64,000 nt of DNA. Source: Methanobacterium sp. GTDB taxonomy: Archaea > Methanobacteriota > Methanobacteria > Methanobacteriales > Methanobacteriaceae. The position numbers and the translations under genes were made by a program. The notes beneath the pieces were generated by a model. The model had not been told where the DNA came from and did not search any database. It saw only the letters and a program-made list of their open reading frames with translations. This document shows, piece after piece, positions 55,912 through 64,000 of this stretch. Numbering within the stretch: the stretch's first letter is position 1; every line of letters begins with the position of its first letter. The stretch spans positions 736,001 through 800,000 of the forward strand of contig JACRPY010000002.1 of the NCBI GenBank assembly GCA_016222945.1, in the 5' to 3' direction.

Positions 55912-58900
55912 TTAAGAAACCCCATTTTTCTTTTCATTACATCTTGGAGGTAGTTTCATTCTTCTTCTTACTTTATCAATATCAAATCCTGGAGGTTTTG
56001 GTTTCAGATCTGTATCTTTAATTGGGCTTTCATAATTTAGTACTTGATGATTTCTTAATTTATTTATGTCTAAATCATGAGTAACTACATAATCTTTAAT
56101 TCCGCCCTTTAATTTTATTAGATATTTATTTTCTCTTTTGGAAGGTTGAAGTATGCAGGTTCCTCCAAATTCAGAACTATTAACCTTAATACAATAACAA
56201 AATAAATCTCTTGACAAAGATTCTGCAATAGCCGTGAAATAAGCAGTATCTTTGTTATATTCGGAAACAATTACCATATCACAACAGCTCTTAAATAGAG
56301 ATCTATGATCAATATTAGCTATTTCATAACAATAATATGGTGCGAAGTATATGTCATTCCAAATACATAAAACATATTCATATTTCGGTAACTTTTTTAA
56401 TTCCTTAGTTTTATGTAAGTCAGATAATTTATTAGCTGACTTAGTTTTATTTAACTTTAATCCATTCTTTTTAGGTTTTAGATTATGTTTACGATATTCT
56501 CTCAATTCTTCAGGAGAATAACTATTCTTCAAACGCATTATTAAAGTGCAATTTTGCTTATTTTCTGTTTCTGAAGGTAATGCAATTCCAATATAATTTC
56601 CAACATGTTCTCCATGGATTATTGGCTCAATGCCAAAGACCATTGCCATATTATGTGTCCTTGAAATGTCTAAAATTCCAGGTATCCATTCATAAGGCAT
56701 ATACATCTCAGGCATTACAAGTAATTCTACTTTTTTCTTAACTGCCTCATTTATAATGGCTGCTATTTTATCTAAGCGTTTGGGGCTTCGGTTGGGATTA
56801 CCTACCAATGCTTTTTGTAAAAGTTCGTTTTCCAATTTAGTGTTTATAAGACCAATTTTTACTTTCGATTTATCTTTTGAACCTGTTTTAATGACATGTA
56901 CTCTTGCAGAGCATTTATCCTCTTTTATATATTTATCATAGTCCCTTATAAATTTACATTTGCTATTATCACAATTATAAGCAGCTATACAAGTATTTCT
57001 ATAAAATAAATTCTTTTCTTTTTTAAAACTATTTTCTTTAGATTCTTCTTGTTTATTTCCGTTTTCTTCGTCAAATCCATTTATTAAATTATACAATTTC
57101 TTTGAGTGGAATAAATATTCATTTATATTTAATTGAGTCATATCATTCCAAAACAAACTCTTATTAATAATATGAATTGTTGCCTCATGAAATTGAACAT
57201 AACATGGATAATAGTTATAAATATCTTTTTTATCCAAAGTTGAAAAATCAGGGTTAACTGAATCATCATATTCATTTGATAAAAAGTTTATTAAATCATA
57301 ATCACTTGATAAAAAGTTATCAGGCACATCATTTATCAAAAACAAGGGATCCTTCATTAAAGAGGTTTTATATAAATATGATAAAACAAAGTTCTTGCGC
57401 ATATCCTCTATTTTTAGATAATTTGGAAAAGAATCATCAATTTTTCGCAAATGAGGATCATTTATTTTTTTAAGCGATGATACTCTTGCATAAGTTAAAT
57501 ATAAAAAGTTCTTCAAGCTTTTCTTTAATAAATATTCATCATCTCCATTATATTTATATGTTGACTCATCATTTGTTTTGACCTCTAATTTAGATATTTT
57601 TTTGATAATTTTTTCAATTTCTTCCTCTAAAGTTCTATAATCTTTCTGAATAAACAAAAATTCCATCAATTTTTCCCATAAAATCATGAAATCAATTTTT
57701 TTACTTCCAGAAAATGCATGTATAATATTTTCTCTATTTTTTTTGGATAAACCCTTTGTTTCATAAATAGAACTTCTAATTAACCATGAAAGCGCTTTAG
57801 AAAGTTCAAATTTGTTTAATTCTATGGACTCGATGTCACTGATTTTATTTATTGAATCAGCATATTGAATCGAAAAAATATTTTTTCCAATGTCTACATA
57901 TGATCTTTCAACTTCATGCATTAACCTAAACTCACTTGAGTTTCTATATATCTCTTTTTTAAAGTTTTCAATTAATGCTCGAGAATACTCATGCTTAAAT
58001 ATAAAAAGCTTTAACTTACCGGATTGTATTCTAAGATTCTCATAATTGGATTTATTAAATAGCGTATCTTCTTTATAAATAGATTTTTTTTCACATAAAT
58101 TGTTTATACCGTACTCCTTACACTTTTTCTTGTTTTCTTTATCTCCATTTTCATTTTCATCTCCATTATTATCCTTCTTTTCATTATTTATGCACCTAAG
58201 TATATTGTGACTCGGATTGGGACGATTAGTAGTTAAATATTTTTCTAAAATTTCTTCTTTAGTTATATTAAAATTTTCATCAGAAAATGATTCGCTTTCA
58301 GGATATGATTTAAACACAATCAAAACATCATCAACATAGCGCCCATAATATTCGGGGTTTACAAGATCATGTATTGTTTGATCAAAAGCTTGAAGATTCC
58401 AGTTTGATATAATTAAAGAAGGTAAAAACCCTAAGGGGATTAAAGGTAATCTTTTATCTTCCGCTACTTCTTTTTCATAATATTCTCTTGTAAAATAACG
58501 TTCAGTATACGTTTTAAAAATTTTTTCGATGAAATTAGTTAAGAATTCATCTAATTTTTTATCAAATTCACTTACCTTCTTTAAACTGTCATTTAACAAT
58601 TTTTGTTTAGCATTTTTAATATCCTGTTTTAGTTTTTTAAAGTCTATTGTTGATGTGTAATAATACTCCTTAAAATCCAAAGAAAGCATAATTGCATTTT
58701 CTTTTTTATTTAGCAATTTTTCTACAGAATCTAAACCTTCATCTCTCCAAACTTGATATCTTTTAAAATATGGTTCAAATAAGAAAGGTGTAGGCTCCGA
58801 ATATTTTGAATTCTCTCTTTCGCAAGATATTATTTTTGATAATACGTCCTCATTTATCCTGTTACCATGAATATTCTCATTCAATCTGTGATCTAGTACC

Positions 58901-59262
58901 CACCCACTTCTTAAAATCCATAAAGTTCCTAGTATATGTGTTTCTATATCTAAATCTATAAAATAATTTAACTTTTCAATTTCATTAATATTGTCAGGAA
59001 TATTTCCCAAAACAGGTGGATCAGATTTCCGTGGCTTTGGATAGCATAAAATATCAACAATAGGATCTTTTAAAAGATTCTTCCATTCTTTATCATCCAA
59101 TAACTTCATAGCCAATTTCTCAAAAAAGTCATCCAAAGAATCTGAGTTTGCCTCAAAATCCGCTATCTTTGCTCTATTTATGGCACCGTAATTATCATAA
59201 TATGTGTATGTTTTAAATTTGCGGTATGCACTTTTTAATTGCTCAACTAAATCATCAGTCAT
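55912..59262 (-). CDS. DRT1/UG1-class reverse transcriptase fused to a nitrilase domain
   Basis: About 1116 residues from ATG 59262 (a GTGTGATAAA site precedes it; the frame could start at 59277; residue numbers here count from there). Reverse transcriptase: MLSLDFKEYYYTS with Asp201 (motif A), IPLGFLPSLIIS (motif B region, about 281-291), and GRYVDDVLIVF with YVDD at 314-317 (motif C). A long helical middle follows. At about 805-1090 is a carbon-nitrogen hydrolase domain: LLVMPEMYMPYEW (Glu857), Lys-rich 927-940, and YYCYEI with Cys983 as likely nucleophile. RT plus C-terminal nitrilase is the layout of defence-associated RT class UG1 (DRT1). It is next to Gabija, supporting defence. Confidence 0.88.
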   Translation of the reverse strand: MTDDLVEQLKSAYRKFKTYTYYDNYGAINRAKIADFEANSDSLDDFFEKLAMKLLDDKEWKNLLKDPIVDILCYPKPRKSDPPVLGNIPDNINEIEKLNYFIDLDIETHILGTLWILRSGWVLDHRLNENIHGNRINEDVLSKIISCERENSKYSEPTPFLFEPYFKRYQVWRDEGLDSVEKLLNKKENAIMLSLDFKEYYYTSTIDFKKLKQDIKNAKQKLLNDSLKKVSEFDKKLDEFLTNFIEKIFKTYTERYFTREYYEKEVAEDKRLPLIPLGFLPSLIISNWNLQAFDQTIHDLVNPEYYGRYVDDVLIVFKSYPESESFSDENFNITKEEILEKYLTTNRPNPSHNILRCINNEKKDNNGDENENGDKENKKKCKEYGINNLCEKKSIYKEDTLFNKSNYENLRIQSGKLKLFIFKHEYSRALIENFKKEIYRNSSEFRLMHEVERSYVDIGKNIFSIQYADSINKISDIESIELNKFELSKALSWLIRSSIYETKGLSKKNRENIIHAFSGSKKIDFMILWEKLMEFLFIQKDYRTLEEEIEKIIKKISKLEVKTNDESTYKYNGDDEYLLKKSLKNFLYLTYARVSSLKKINDPHLRKIDDSFPNYLKIEDMRKNFVLSYLYKTSLMKDPLFLINDVPDNFLSSDYDLINFLSNEYDDSVNPDFSTLDKKDIYNYYPCYVQFHEATIHIINKSLFWNDMTQLNINEYLFHSKKLYNLINGFDEENGNKQEESKENSFKKEKNLFYRNTCIAAYNCDNSKCKFIRDYDKYIKEDKCSARVHVIKTGSKDKSKVKIGLINTKLENELLQKALVGNPNRSPKRLDKIAAIINEAVKKKVELLVMPEMYMPYEWIPGILDISRTHNMAMVFGIEPIIHGEHVGNYIGIALPSETENKQNCTLIMRLKNSYSPEELREYRKHNLKPKKNGLKLNKTKSANKLSDLHKTKELKKLPKYEYVLCIWNDIYFAPYYCYEIANIDHRSLFKSCCDMVIVSEYNKDTAYFTAIAESLSRDLFCYCIKVNSSEFGGTCILQPSKRENKYLIKLKGGIKDYVVTHDLDINKLRNHQVLNYESPIKDTDLKPKPPGFDIDKVRRRMKLPPRCNEKKNGVS

Positions 59263-59821
59263 TTTATCACACATCAATGGGTAACTTTAAAAATATTATG
59301 CATCGATTCATATATTATTGTAGTAATATAGATATTTATCTACATAATCTGAATAGTTTTTGTCCAAAATGTCAATGATTTGTAATTTTATAAAAATCGT
59401 CCCTAATTGTTGTTAATGCATAAATAAATTCCTTATATTTCATAATTATTTTTCCTATGTTTGTTATTCATGATTATTTATTCCATGAAATTCCTTAATT
59501 TTAAGGTTTAATTATGTAATTTTAATGTTATAAATTCTTTTTTTCAAGATAGAAAGCCACTTCACCCCACCAAGGCTTTGTTCAAACCTCCAACATCGTA
59601 CTAACAGGATGCGGCTTGTATATGTTATTTAATAAAAGCTGGAGCTTGACTGGTTCTTTACAAACTGCGAGGTAAGCTTAAATTAAAAAGATTTATATGA
59701 TTTAATTTTATACAATTAAAAATATAATCCACCAAAAATGTAAGCAATGTTTTATACAATTAGTAAATCATCTTAAATAAACAATTACGAGTTTATTTAT
59801 AAATAAAGGAGTTTAAATTTC
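59263..59821. other. Long upstream region of the RT gene with a G/C-richer patch
   Basis: About 560 bp with no supported gene. Most is very AT-rich. Between about 59545 and 59680 base composition is markedly richer in G and C; on the minus strand a 6-bp stem AAAGCC/GGCTTT (around 59550-59580) and short AAGCT...AGCTT (59635-59648) can form. It may be a noncoding RNA or a remnant. Near the dcd-like gene a 13-bp direct repeat TTTTATACAATTA occurs at 59706-59718 and 59750-59762. Confidence 0.4.
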
Positions 59822-60277
59822 ATGTTAGGCGAAAAAGAATTGATCAAACTATTTCCAGATTTCAAAGAACTCATACAACCATCAGGAATCGATTTAAAAT
59901 TAGAAGACGTTTTTATCCAAAAAAATGCAGGCTCCCTAATTGACAATGAAAAAAATTTACCAGAATTAGAGAAACTTGAAGGCCCAATATATACACTAAA
60001 ATCGAAAACTGCTTATTCAGTTACAGTGGGGCCTAAAGTTAAAATCCCGAAAGGATGTGCCATGCTTTACCTTCCAAGGTCCACTTTAAACCGTTCATTT
60101 ATTTCAGTGCACACGGCAGTTGGCGACCCTGGATTTTACGGGACTTTGCAGTTCATGCTCTACAACTACGGGGAATTCGATTACAGGATTAAAAAAGGAG
60201 AAAGAATTGCTCAAGCAGTTGTATTCGATGTTACTGGCTCTGGAGAGTATAATGGGAGTTATCAGGAAGTTGAATAA
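59822..60277 (+). CDS. dUTPase/dCTP deaminase-family protein
   Basis: 151 residues. The trimeric dUTPase fold signatures are visible: PSGIDLKLEDVF near the N-terminus, LPRSTLNRSF, AVGDPGFYGTLQFMLYN, KKGERIAQAVVF and a C-terminal GSGEYNGSYQE. Archaeal members of this family hydrolyse dUTP and in some cases deaminate dCTP; the DPGFYG block is closer to the deaminase/bifunctional type. It protects DNA from uracil and feeds dTMP synthesis. The start follows AAAGGAGTTTAAATTTC. Confidence 0.85.
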   Translation: MLGEKELIKLFPDFKELIQPSGIDLKLEDVFIQKNAGSLIDNEKNLPELEKLEGPIYTLKSKTAYSVTVGPKVKIPKGCAMLYLPRSTLNRSFISVHTAVGDPGFYGTLQFMLYNYGEFDYRIKKGERIAQAVVFDVTGSGEYNGSYQEVE

Positions 60278-60466
60278 TCTTTGTTAGTAAAGAGAATGAT
60301 AAAAATTTGCATTGATCCTTAAATTATCATAAATTTTTAGTTTTTGATTTTGTGTTTCCATTAATATGGTGCTTACATTAAATTAGGAATATCCAATTAA
60401 ATTTATTTCAGTTTAAATAATAGTAGAGTGCAGCGATTTTGGATTGAAAATTTTATCAATTTCATC

Positions 60467-60616
60467 TCAGTTTTTATCGCACCAATTTTTTAAAGCCTCT
60501 ATACATGCCATTTTAATGGCTCCCTTTTCATAGTGAAATTTTTTATATGCTTTTTCTTTAAATTCGTCCATTAATTCTACTGGAATTCGTACGTTAAGTG
60601 TCTTCTGGTATGGTAT
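60467..60616 (-). CDS. Ribbon-helix-helix regulator, apparent ATA start
   Basis: A 49-residue peptide reading PYQKTLNVRIPVELMDEFKE after the first residue, then helices through KKFHYEKGAIKMACIEALKN. The TLNVRIP beta-strand followed by two helices is an RHH DNA-binding fold. The codon at the start is ATA, 5 nt after GAGGTGA, and a stop codon lies directly before it in frame; the next ATG would remove the beta-strand. So either AUA initiates or an ATG was changed. Tandem operator-like palindromes lie upstream at 60672-60715. Confidence 0.6.
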   Translation of the reverse strand: MPYQKTLNVRIPVELMDEFKEKAYKKFHYEKGAIKMACIEALKNWCDKN

Positions 60617-60671
60617 TTAAATCACCTCATATGTTATTCTTATCTTTTTTTATACCATTTAACTTTTAATG

Positions 60672-60715
60672 TTGCTATATAGCAATGTAGTTATATAACG
60701 AACATTTTTATATAA
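60672..60715. promoter_or_regulatory. Three evenly spaced TATA-centred palindromes
   Basis: TTGCTATATAGCAA (60672-60685), GTTATATAAC (60690-60699) and TTATATAA (60708-60715) have centres spaced 16-17 bp. They lie upstream of the RHH gene's TATA-like element (about 60643-60653, minus strand) and over TATA-like sequences for rightward transcription. This is typical of cooperative binding by an RHH dimer series. Confidence 0.55.
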
Positions 60716-60870
60716 CAATATTTATAGTTTTAATTAAAGTTTGAAAAGGATGATATGATGTAAATAGTATGACAACATGGTTATTTAATATAATGAATAT
60801 TTGGTTAAAAACCAATAAATAAGTGTTTAGGGAATTCAGAGGTTATTCTTGGTTTAATTGGAGGAATAGG

Positions 60871-60987
60871 ATGAAAAATGATCTAATTTATTGGAATTTC
60901 TTAAAAAGAAAGAATATAACTTATGGAATTTATATGAGAAGAAATTTGGTTAAAAATGGCAAATATTTAAAAATTTCAAAAAATTAA
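60871..60987 (+). CDS. Small ORF with strong ribosome-binding site
   Basis: A 38-codon open frame starting KNDLIYWNFLKRKNITYGIY after Met, very basic and aromatic. GGAGG (60860-60864) is 6 nt before the ATG, the only real support. I do not recognise it. It could be the remnant of a longer gene or a small peptide under control of the RHH operator array. Confidence 0.4.
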   Translation: MKNDLIYWNFLKRKNITYGIYMRRNLVKNGKYLKISKN

Positions 60988-61026
60988 AAAAATTTTGAAT
61001 TCATAATTCTATAATAATTAATCATT

Positions 61027-61143
61027 ATGAATAGAGGAGTATGTCTTGAAAATAAAAAAGGACCATTTAACTCAGTAATATGCCTTGCTGTAATGTTAGG
61101 GCTTTTAATGTTAATATTAAATTATTTAGTGTCAACAAAATAG
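61027..61143 (+). CDS. Small single-span membrane peptide
   Basis: A 38-codon frame: a short polar N-terminus (NRGVCLENKKGPFNS) then a hydrophobic helix VICLAVMLGLLMLILNYLV. It ends 12 bp before the PurC-like gene. There is no clear ribosome-binding site, so a near-leaderless start is needed. The clean transmembrane pattern is the support; function unknown. Confidence 0.4.
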   Translation: MNRGVCLENKKGPFNSVICLAVMLGLLMLILNYLVSTK

Positions 61144-61155
61144 GAGAATTTATAA

Positions 61156-62193
61156 ATGGGCAGTGTTAAAGACCTTAAAATTTTAAAAAATCCAACTTTT
61201 GAAAAACCAGGTGAAGGGATATTCACTTTTTCCAATAGATACTCGATTTTTGATTGGGGAGGAATGCCTGATCACATAGATCATAAAGGAAAATCTATTG
61301 CACTCCTAGGTGCATATTTCTTTGAAAAACTGGACGAATTAGGGATTTCAAATCATTATATGGGCCTAATGGAAAATGGAGATGCAAAAAATCTTTCAGA
61401 ATTAAATAATCCGTCAAAAGTGATGAAAGTCAAGCTTTTACGTGTTATCACTCCCAAGTTTGAGAATAATCAATATGATTACAACATATATTCACAAAAT
61501 CTAAAAGGAAATTTTTTAATACCTCTTGAAATCATTTATAGAAACGTTTTACCTGAAGGTAGCAGTGTTTTTAAACGTTTAAATGAATCCGAGATAATTC
61601 CTGAAGATTTAGGATTAAAAAATCCTCCGGTTCCAAATCAAAAATTAAAAAAACCCTTAATAGATTTTTCAACTAAATTAGAAGTCACTGACAGATATTT
61701 GAGACCTCTTGAAGCTCAAGAAATATCAAGTTTAAGTGAGGAAGAACTTGATGAATTAAAAGACGTTACCACTATTATTAATAAGATGATATCTCAGGAA
61801 TTTTCAAAAATCGGCCTAAAAAATGAAGATGGAAAAATAGAATTTGGATATGGTCCAAAACGTCAATTAATGGTAGTTGATGTGTTAGGAACTTTAGATG
61901 AATGCCGTTTTACATTTAATGACCTTCCAGTAAGTAAAGAAATCACAAGGATGTACTATCGAGATACCGAATGGCACTGTGCTACTGAAGAAGCAAAGAA
62001 AAAAGATAGAATAAACTGGAAAGATAATTGTGCCCTTCAGCCGAAACCTCTTCCTCCAAAATTGAAGAACTTGATTTCACAGGTTTATTGTTCATGTACC
62101 AATGAAATAACAGGTAAGGAATGGTTCAAAGATGTAATGTCCTTAAAGGAAATTTTAAAAGATATAAAAGGAGAAATACCCTGTGACAAATAA
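61156..62193 (+). CDS. SAICAR synthetase (PurC)-like protein
   Basis: 345 residues. Similarity to PurC is in blocks: GIFTFSNRYSIFDWGG (family: SDRxSxFD), HKGKSIALLGAYFFEKL, ISNHYMG, PLEIIYRNVLPEGSSVFKRL and VVDVLGTLDECRF (family: DE-x-x-T-PDExR). The N-terminal nucleotide-binding region is reduced and several residues are changed (for example SDR to SNR), so purine biosynthesis is not certain. It overlaps the carbonic-anhydrase-like gene by 11 bp and starts 12 bp after a small ORF. The trio with PEP carboxylase hints at carboxylation chemistry; inference. Confidence 0.75.
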   Translation: MGSVKDLKILKNPTFEKPGEGIFTFSNRYSIFDWGGMPDHIDHKGKSIALLGAYFFEKLDELGISNHYMGLMENGDAKNLSELNNPSKVMKVKLLRVITPKFENNQYDYNIYSQNLKGNFLIPLEIIYRNVLPEGSSVFKRLNESEIIPEDLGLKNPPVPNQKLKKPLIDFSTKLEVTDRYLRPLEAQEISSLSEEELDELKDVTTIINKMISQEFSKIGLKNEDGKIEFGYGPKRQLMVVDVLGTLDECRFTFNDLPVSKEITRMYYRDTEWHCATEEAKKKDRINWKDNCALQPKPLPPKLKNLISQVYCSCTNEITGKEWFKDVMSLKEILKDIKGEIPCDK

Positions 62194-62563
62194 ATTTGCA
62201 GTATGTCTTAACTGTATGGATGGCAGAGTACAGTTGCCAGTAATTCAATGGATTAAAGAAAACTATAATGTTGACTTTGTTGATTTAATAACCGAACCTG
62301 GGATGGACGGAGTTTTGGCAGATTTAAATTCAAATATAGGAAATATTCTAAATAAATTAGAAATTTCTGTGGATAAACATAGATCTGAATATATTTTTAT
62401 TGTGGGACATTACGATTGTTTAGGAAACCCGGTTGATAATGAAACCCATAAACAACAGGTTATGTTGGCTGTAGAAAGAATTAAGAATTTAAAAGGTTCA
62501 TATAAAGTAATAGGATTATGGATTTCTGAGAAATTTTCAGTGGAAAAAATAACTGAAATTTAA
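62183..62563 (+). CDS. Small beta-carbonic-anhydrase-like protein
   Basis: 126 residues. Cys11-x-Asp13-x-Arg15 in NCMDGRVQLPVI and His76-x-x-Cys79 in VGHYDCLG match the zinc/dyad pattern of beta-carbonic anhydrases (CxDxR and HxxC). The protein is shorter than the usual ~170-220 residues. It would interconvert CO2 and bicarbonate. Its start lies inside the PurC-like gene, and 13 bp after its stop PEP carboxylase starts, an enzyme that consumes bicarbonate, so a supply role is a natural reading. Catalysis is not proven. Confidence 0.7.
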   Translation: MTNKFAVCLNCMDGRVQLPVIQWIKENYNVDFVDLITEPGMDGVLADLNSNIGNILNKLEISVDKHRSEYIFIVGHYDCLGNPVDNETHKQQVMLAVERIKNLKGSYKVIGLWISEKFSVEKITEI

Positions 62564-62576
62564 GGAGGATTAATTA

Positions 62577-64000
62577 ATGAAAATACCACGATGTATGAGT
62601 ACTCAACATCCAGATAATGTTAATCCACCATTTTTTTCAACAGACCCTGAACTTAGTGGTGAAGACGAGATAACCGAAGCTTATTATGTTTTTTCTCATT
62701 TAGGTTGCAATGAACAAATGTGGGATTGTGAAGGTAAAGAAGTAGATAATTACGTGGTTAAAAAATTACTTACCAAATATGGATCATTTTTTAATGAAAG
62801 AATTTTAGGTAAAGATAATTTTATAACCTTGAGAGTTCCAAATCCTACAGTTGAAAAAGCAGAAGCAAAAATTTTGCTGGAAACCCTAGAAAGCATACCT
62901 CGTTCATTTGACGCCGCTAAATTATTTTATGGGAAAGATAATGTGCCTGTATTTGAGGTAATTTTACCTATGACTGCTTCTTCAGACTGCCTTGACAGAA
63001 TTTACAGATATTACCACGATTTTGTTGTGGGTAAACAAAACAAACCATTCAAACAAGGAGATATAACTATAGCTGAGTGGATTGGTGAATTTAAACCTGA
63101 AAAAATTAATGTAATCCCTCTTTTTGAAGATATGGAAAACATGCTAAATGCCCATAATATGACCCGTGATTATTTAAAGGATAAATCTGTTGAATATCAA
63201 AGAGTTTTCTTAGCAAGATCAGACCCTGCCATGAATTATGGATTTATAAGTGCACTTATTTTAAATAAAATAGCTCTGCAAAAACTGGTAAAATTAGAAC
63301 AAGAAACTGGCGTTAAAATATATCCCATAATTGGAATGGGTTCGGCACCATTTAGGAGTAATTTAAGACCTCAGACTGTAGAGAGGATTTCAAAGGAATA
63401 TCCCAATGCACATACTTTTACGATTCAATCTTCATTTAAATATGATAATCCTCCTAAAGAGGTCATATCGGCTATTAAAATACTGAATGAAAGAAAAACA
63501 ACTATTCCTGAAGAAATTGACGAAGAAAGATGTATAGAAATAATAGAAAAGTATAGTAATGAATATCAAAGACAAATACTTGAAATTGCTCCAGTAATTA
63601 ATAAAATTGCTAAATATATTCCCGTTCGGAGAAAAAGAAAGTTACATATTGGCCTTTTTGGCTATGCACGTAATATTGGGGGGATTTCATTACCTCGAGT
63701 CATAACCTTTACCTGTGCCCTATATTCATTAGGATTACCTCCAGAGATTTTAGGAATCAATGTACTTGATGATGATGACATATTATTTATTGAAAATGTG
63801 TATTTAAATTTTAAAGATGATTTGAAGGATGCTCTTCAATTTTTTAATCCAGAACCCGTATTCTTACCCAAAAATATTAGGAAAAATGATTTAATGGAAA
63901 GTTTACTTAAAAATATTCAAATAAATGAAAATCATAAAAAGTTAACAGATATTATCAGGTCTTCTTTGAATGCAAATAAAACAGAAAATTTAGGTGAAAA
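62577..64000 (+). CDS. ppcA: Phosphoenolpyruvate carboxylase, archaeal type, partial
   Basis: 474 codons are visible; the C-terminus is beyond the right edge, and archaeal-type enzymes are about 490-510 residues, so little is missing. PRCMSTQHPDNV near the start, EVILPMTASSDCL, GMGSAPFRSNLRP, the QSSFKYD block and LFGYARNIGG are typical. It converts PEP and bicarbonate to oxaloacetate for biosynthesis through the incomplete TCA route. AAGGAGG (62562-62568) is a strong ribosome-binding site. It closes a three-gene operon. Confidence 0.95.
   Translation, partial: MKIPRCMSTQHPDNVNPPFFSTDPELSGEDEITEAYYVFSHLGCNEQMWDCEGKEVDNYVVKKLLTKYGSFFNERILGKDNFITLRVPNPTVEKAEAKILLETLESIPRSFDAAKLFYGKDNVPVFEVILPMTASSDCLDRIYRYYHDFVVGKQNKPFKQGDITIAEWIGEFKPEKINVIPLFEDMENMLNAHNMTRDYLKDKSVEYQRVFLARSDPAMNYGFISALILNKIALQKLVKLEQETGVKIYPIIGMGSAPFRSNLRPQTVERISKEYPNAHTFTIQSSFKYDNPPKEVISAIKILNERKTTIPEEIDEERCIEIIEKYSNEYQRQILEIAPVINKIAKYIPVRRKRKLHIGLFGYARNIGGISLPRVITFTCALYSLGLPPEILGINVLDDDDILFIENVYLNFKDDLKDALQFFNPEPVFLPKNIRKNDLMESLLKNIQINENHKKLTDIIRSSLNANKTENLGE

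Noticed and set aside
55912..59262. Retron or group II intron reverse transcriptase
   Set aside because: No maturase or endonuclease domain, no msr/msd-like RNA next to the RT that I can recognise, and a nitrilase domain is present instead.

Overview
The window comes from an AT-rich methanogenic archaeon, most likely Methanobacterium or a close relative in Methanobacteriales. The archaeal markers are a replicative MCM, aIF2-beta, NMD3, aIF6, RNase P component 4, L39e, L31e and L18Ae, prefoldin alpha, an archaeal UbiA-type lipid synthase, the AglB/STT3 oligosaccharyltransferase and archaeal-type PEP carboxylase. Most starts follow a GGTGA or GAGG plus 5-8 nt pattern. That pattern was used to move many starts inward from the longest frame.

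Layout. Positions 1-4.3 kb hold a minus-strand sugar-nucleotide cluster: a PMM-like protein running off the left edge, a nucleotidyltransferase, trehalose-6-phosphate phosphatase and a GalT-like HIT protein. Positions 4.4-15 kb are mixed: a DedA protein, a frameshifted lipoprotein, a small FtsX/ABC pair with an eroded ATPase, a YjdF-like protein, a MutS-like ATPase, a TauE transporter, an orphan response regulator with no ordinary start codon, a U32 protein and thymidylate kinase. Positions 15.2-30.2 kb are mainly core housekeeping: TyrS, NMD3, aIF2-beta, MCM, RlmE, topoisomerase I, AglB, a DRG GTPase, Thi4 and an AK6-like kinase. Positions 30.4-35.5 kb are a dense ribosome-biogenesis and secretion operon from RNase P component 4 to FtsY. 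Lipid synthesis (UbiA), TrmO and a double CDGSH protein follow.

Accessory part. From about 37.9 kb the content changes. It opens with a tandem pair of unfamiliar HEXXH...ExxxD proteins. Next come a MacB-like transporter whose ATPase is frameshifted in the Walker A motif, and an XRE regulator with three palindromic operators. A small trypsin-like protease follows, then an archaeal AAA ATPase gene bracketed by two ~265 bp direct repeats made of protease and family-B DNA polymerase debris. The main island (49.5-59.3 kb) holds an RNase J-like MBL protein, a YhaM-like OB/HD exonuclease, a Gabija pair (UvrD-like helicase GajB and OLD/TOPRIM nuclease GajA), and an 1121-residue reverse transcriptase fused to a nitrilase domain, as in the DRT1/UG1 defence class. 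I regard 49.5-59.3 kb as a defence island.

The right end returns to metabolism. It has a dUTPase/dCTP deaminase family protein, a tiny RHH regulator with an apparent ATA start and three evenly spaced operators, and a tight PurC-like / beta-carbonic-anhydrase-like / PEP carboxylase operon, the last gene cut by the window edge.

Three genes (5.1, 11.3 and 41.9 kb) look disrupted or shifted at short A/T runs. They may be real lesions or single-base sequence errors. All calls are from reading motifs and context; no database search was run.
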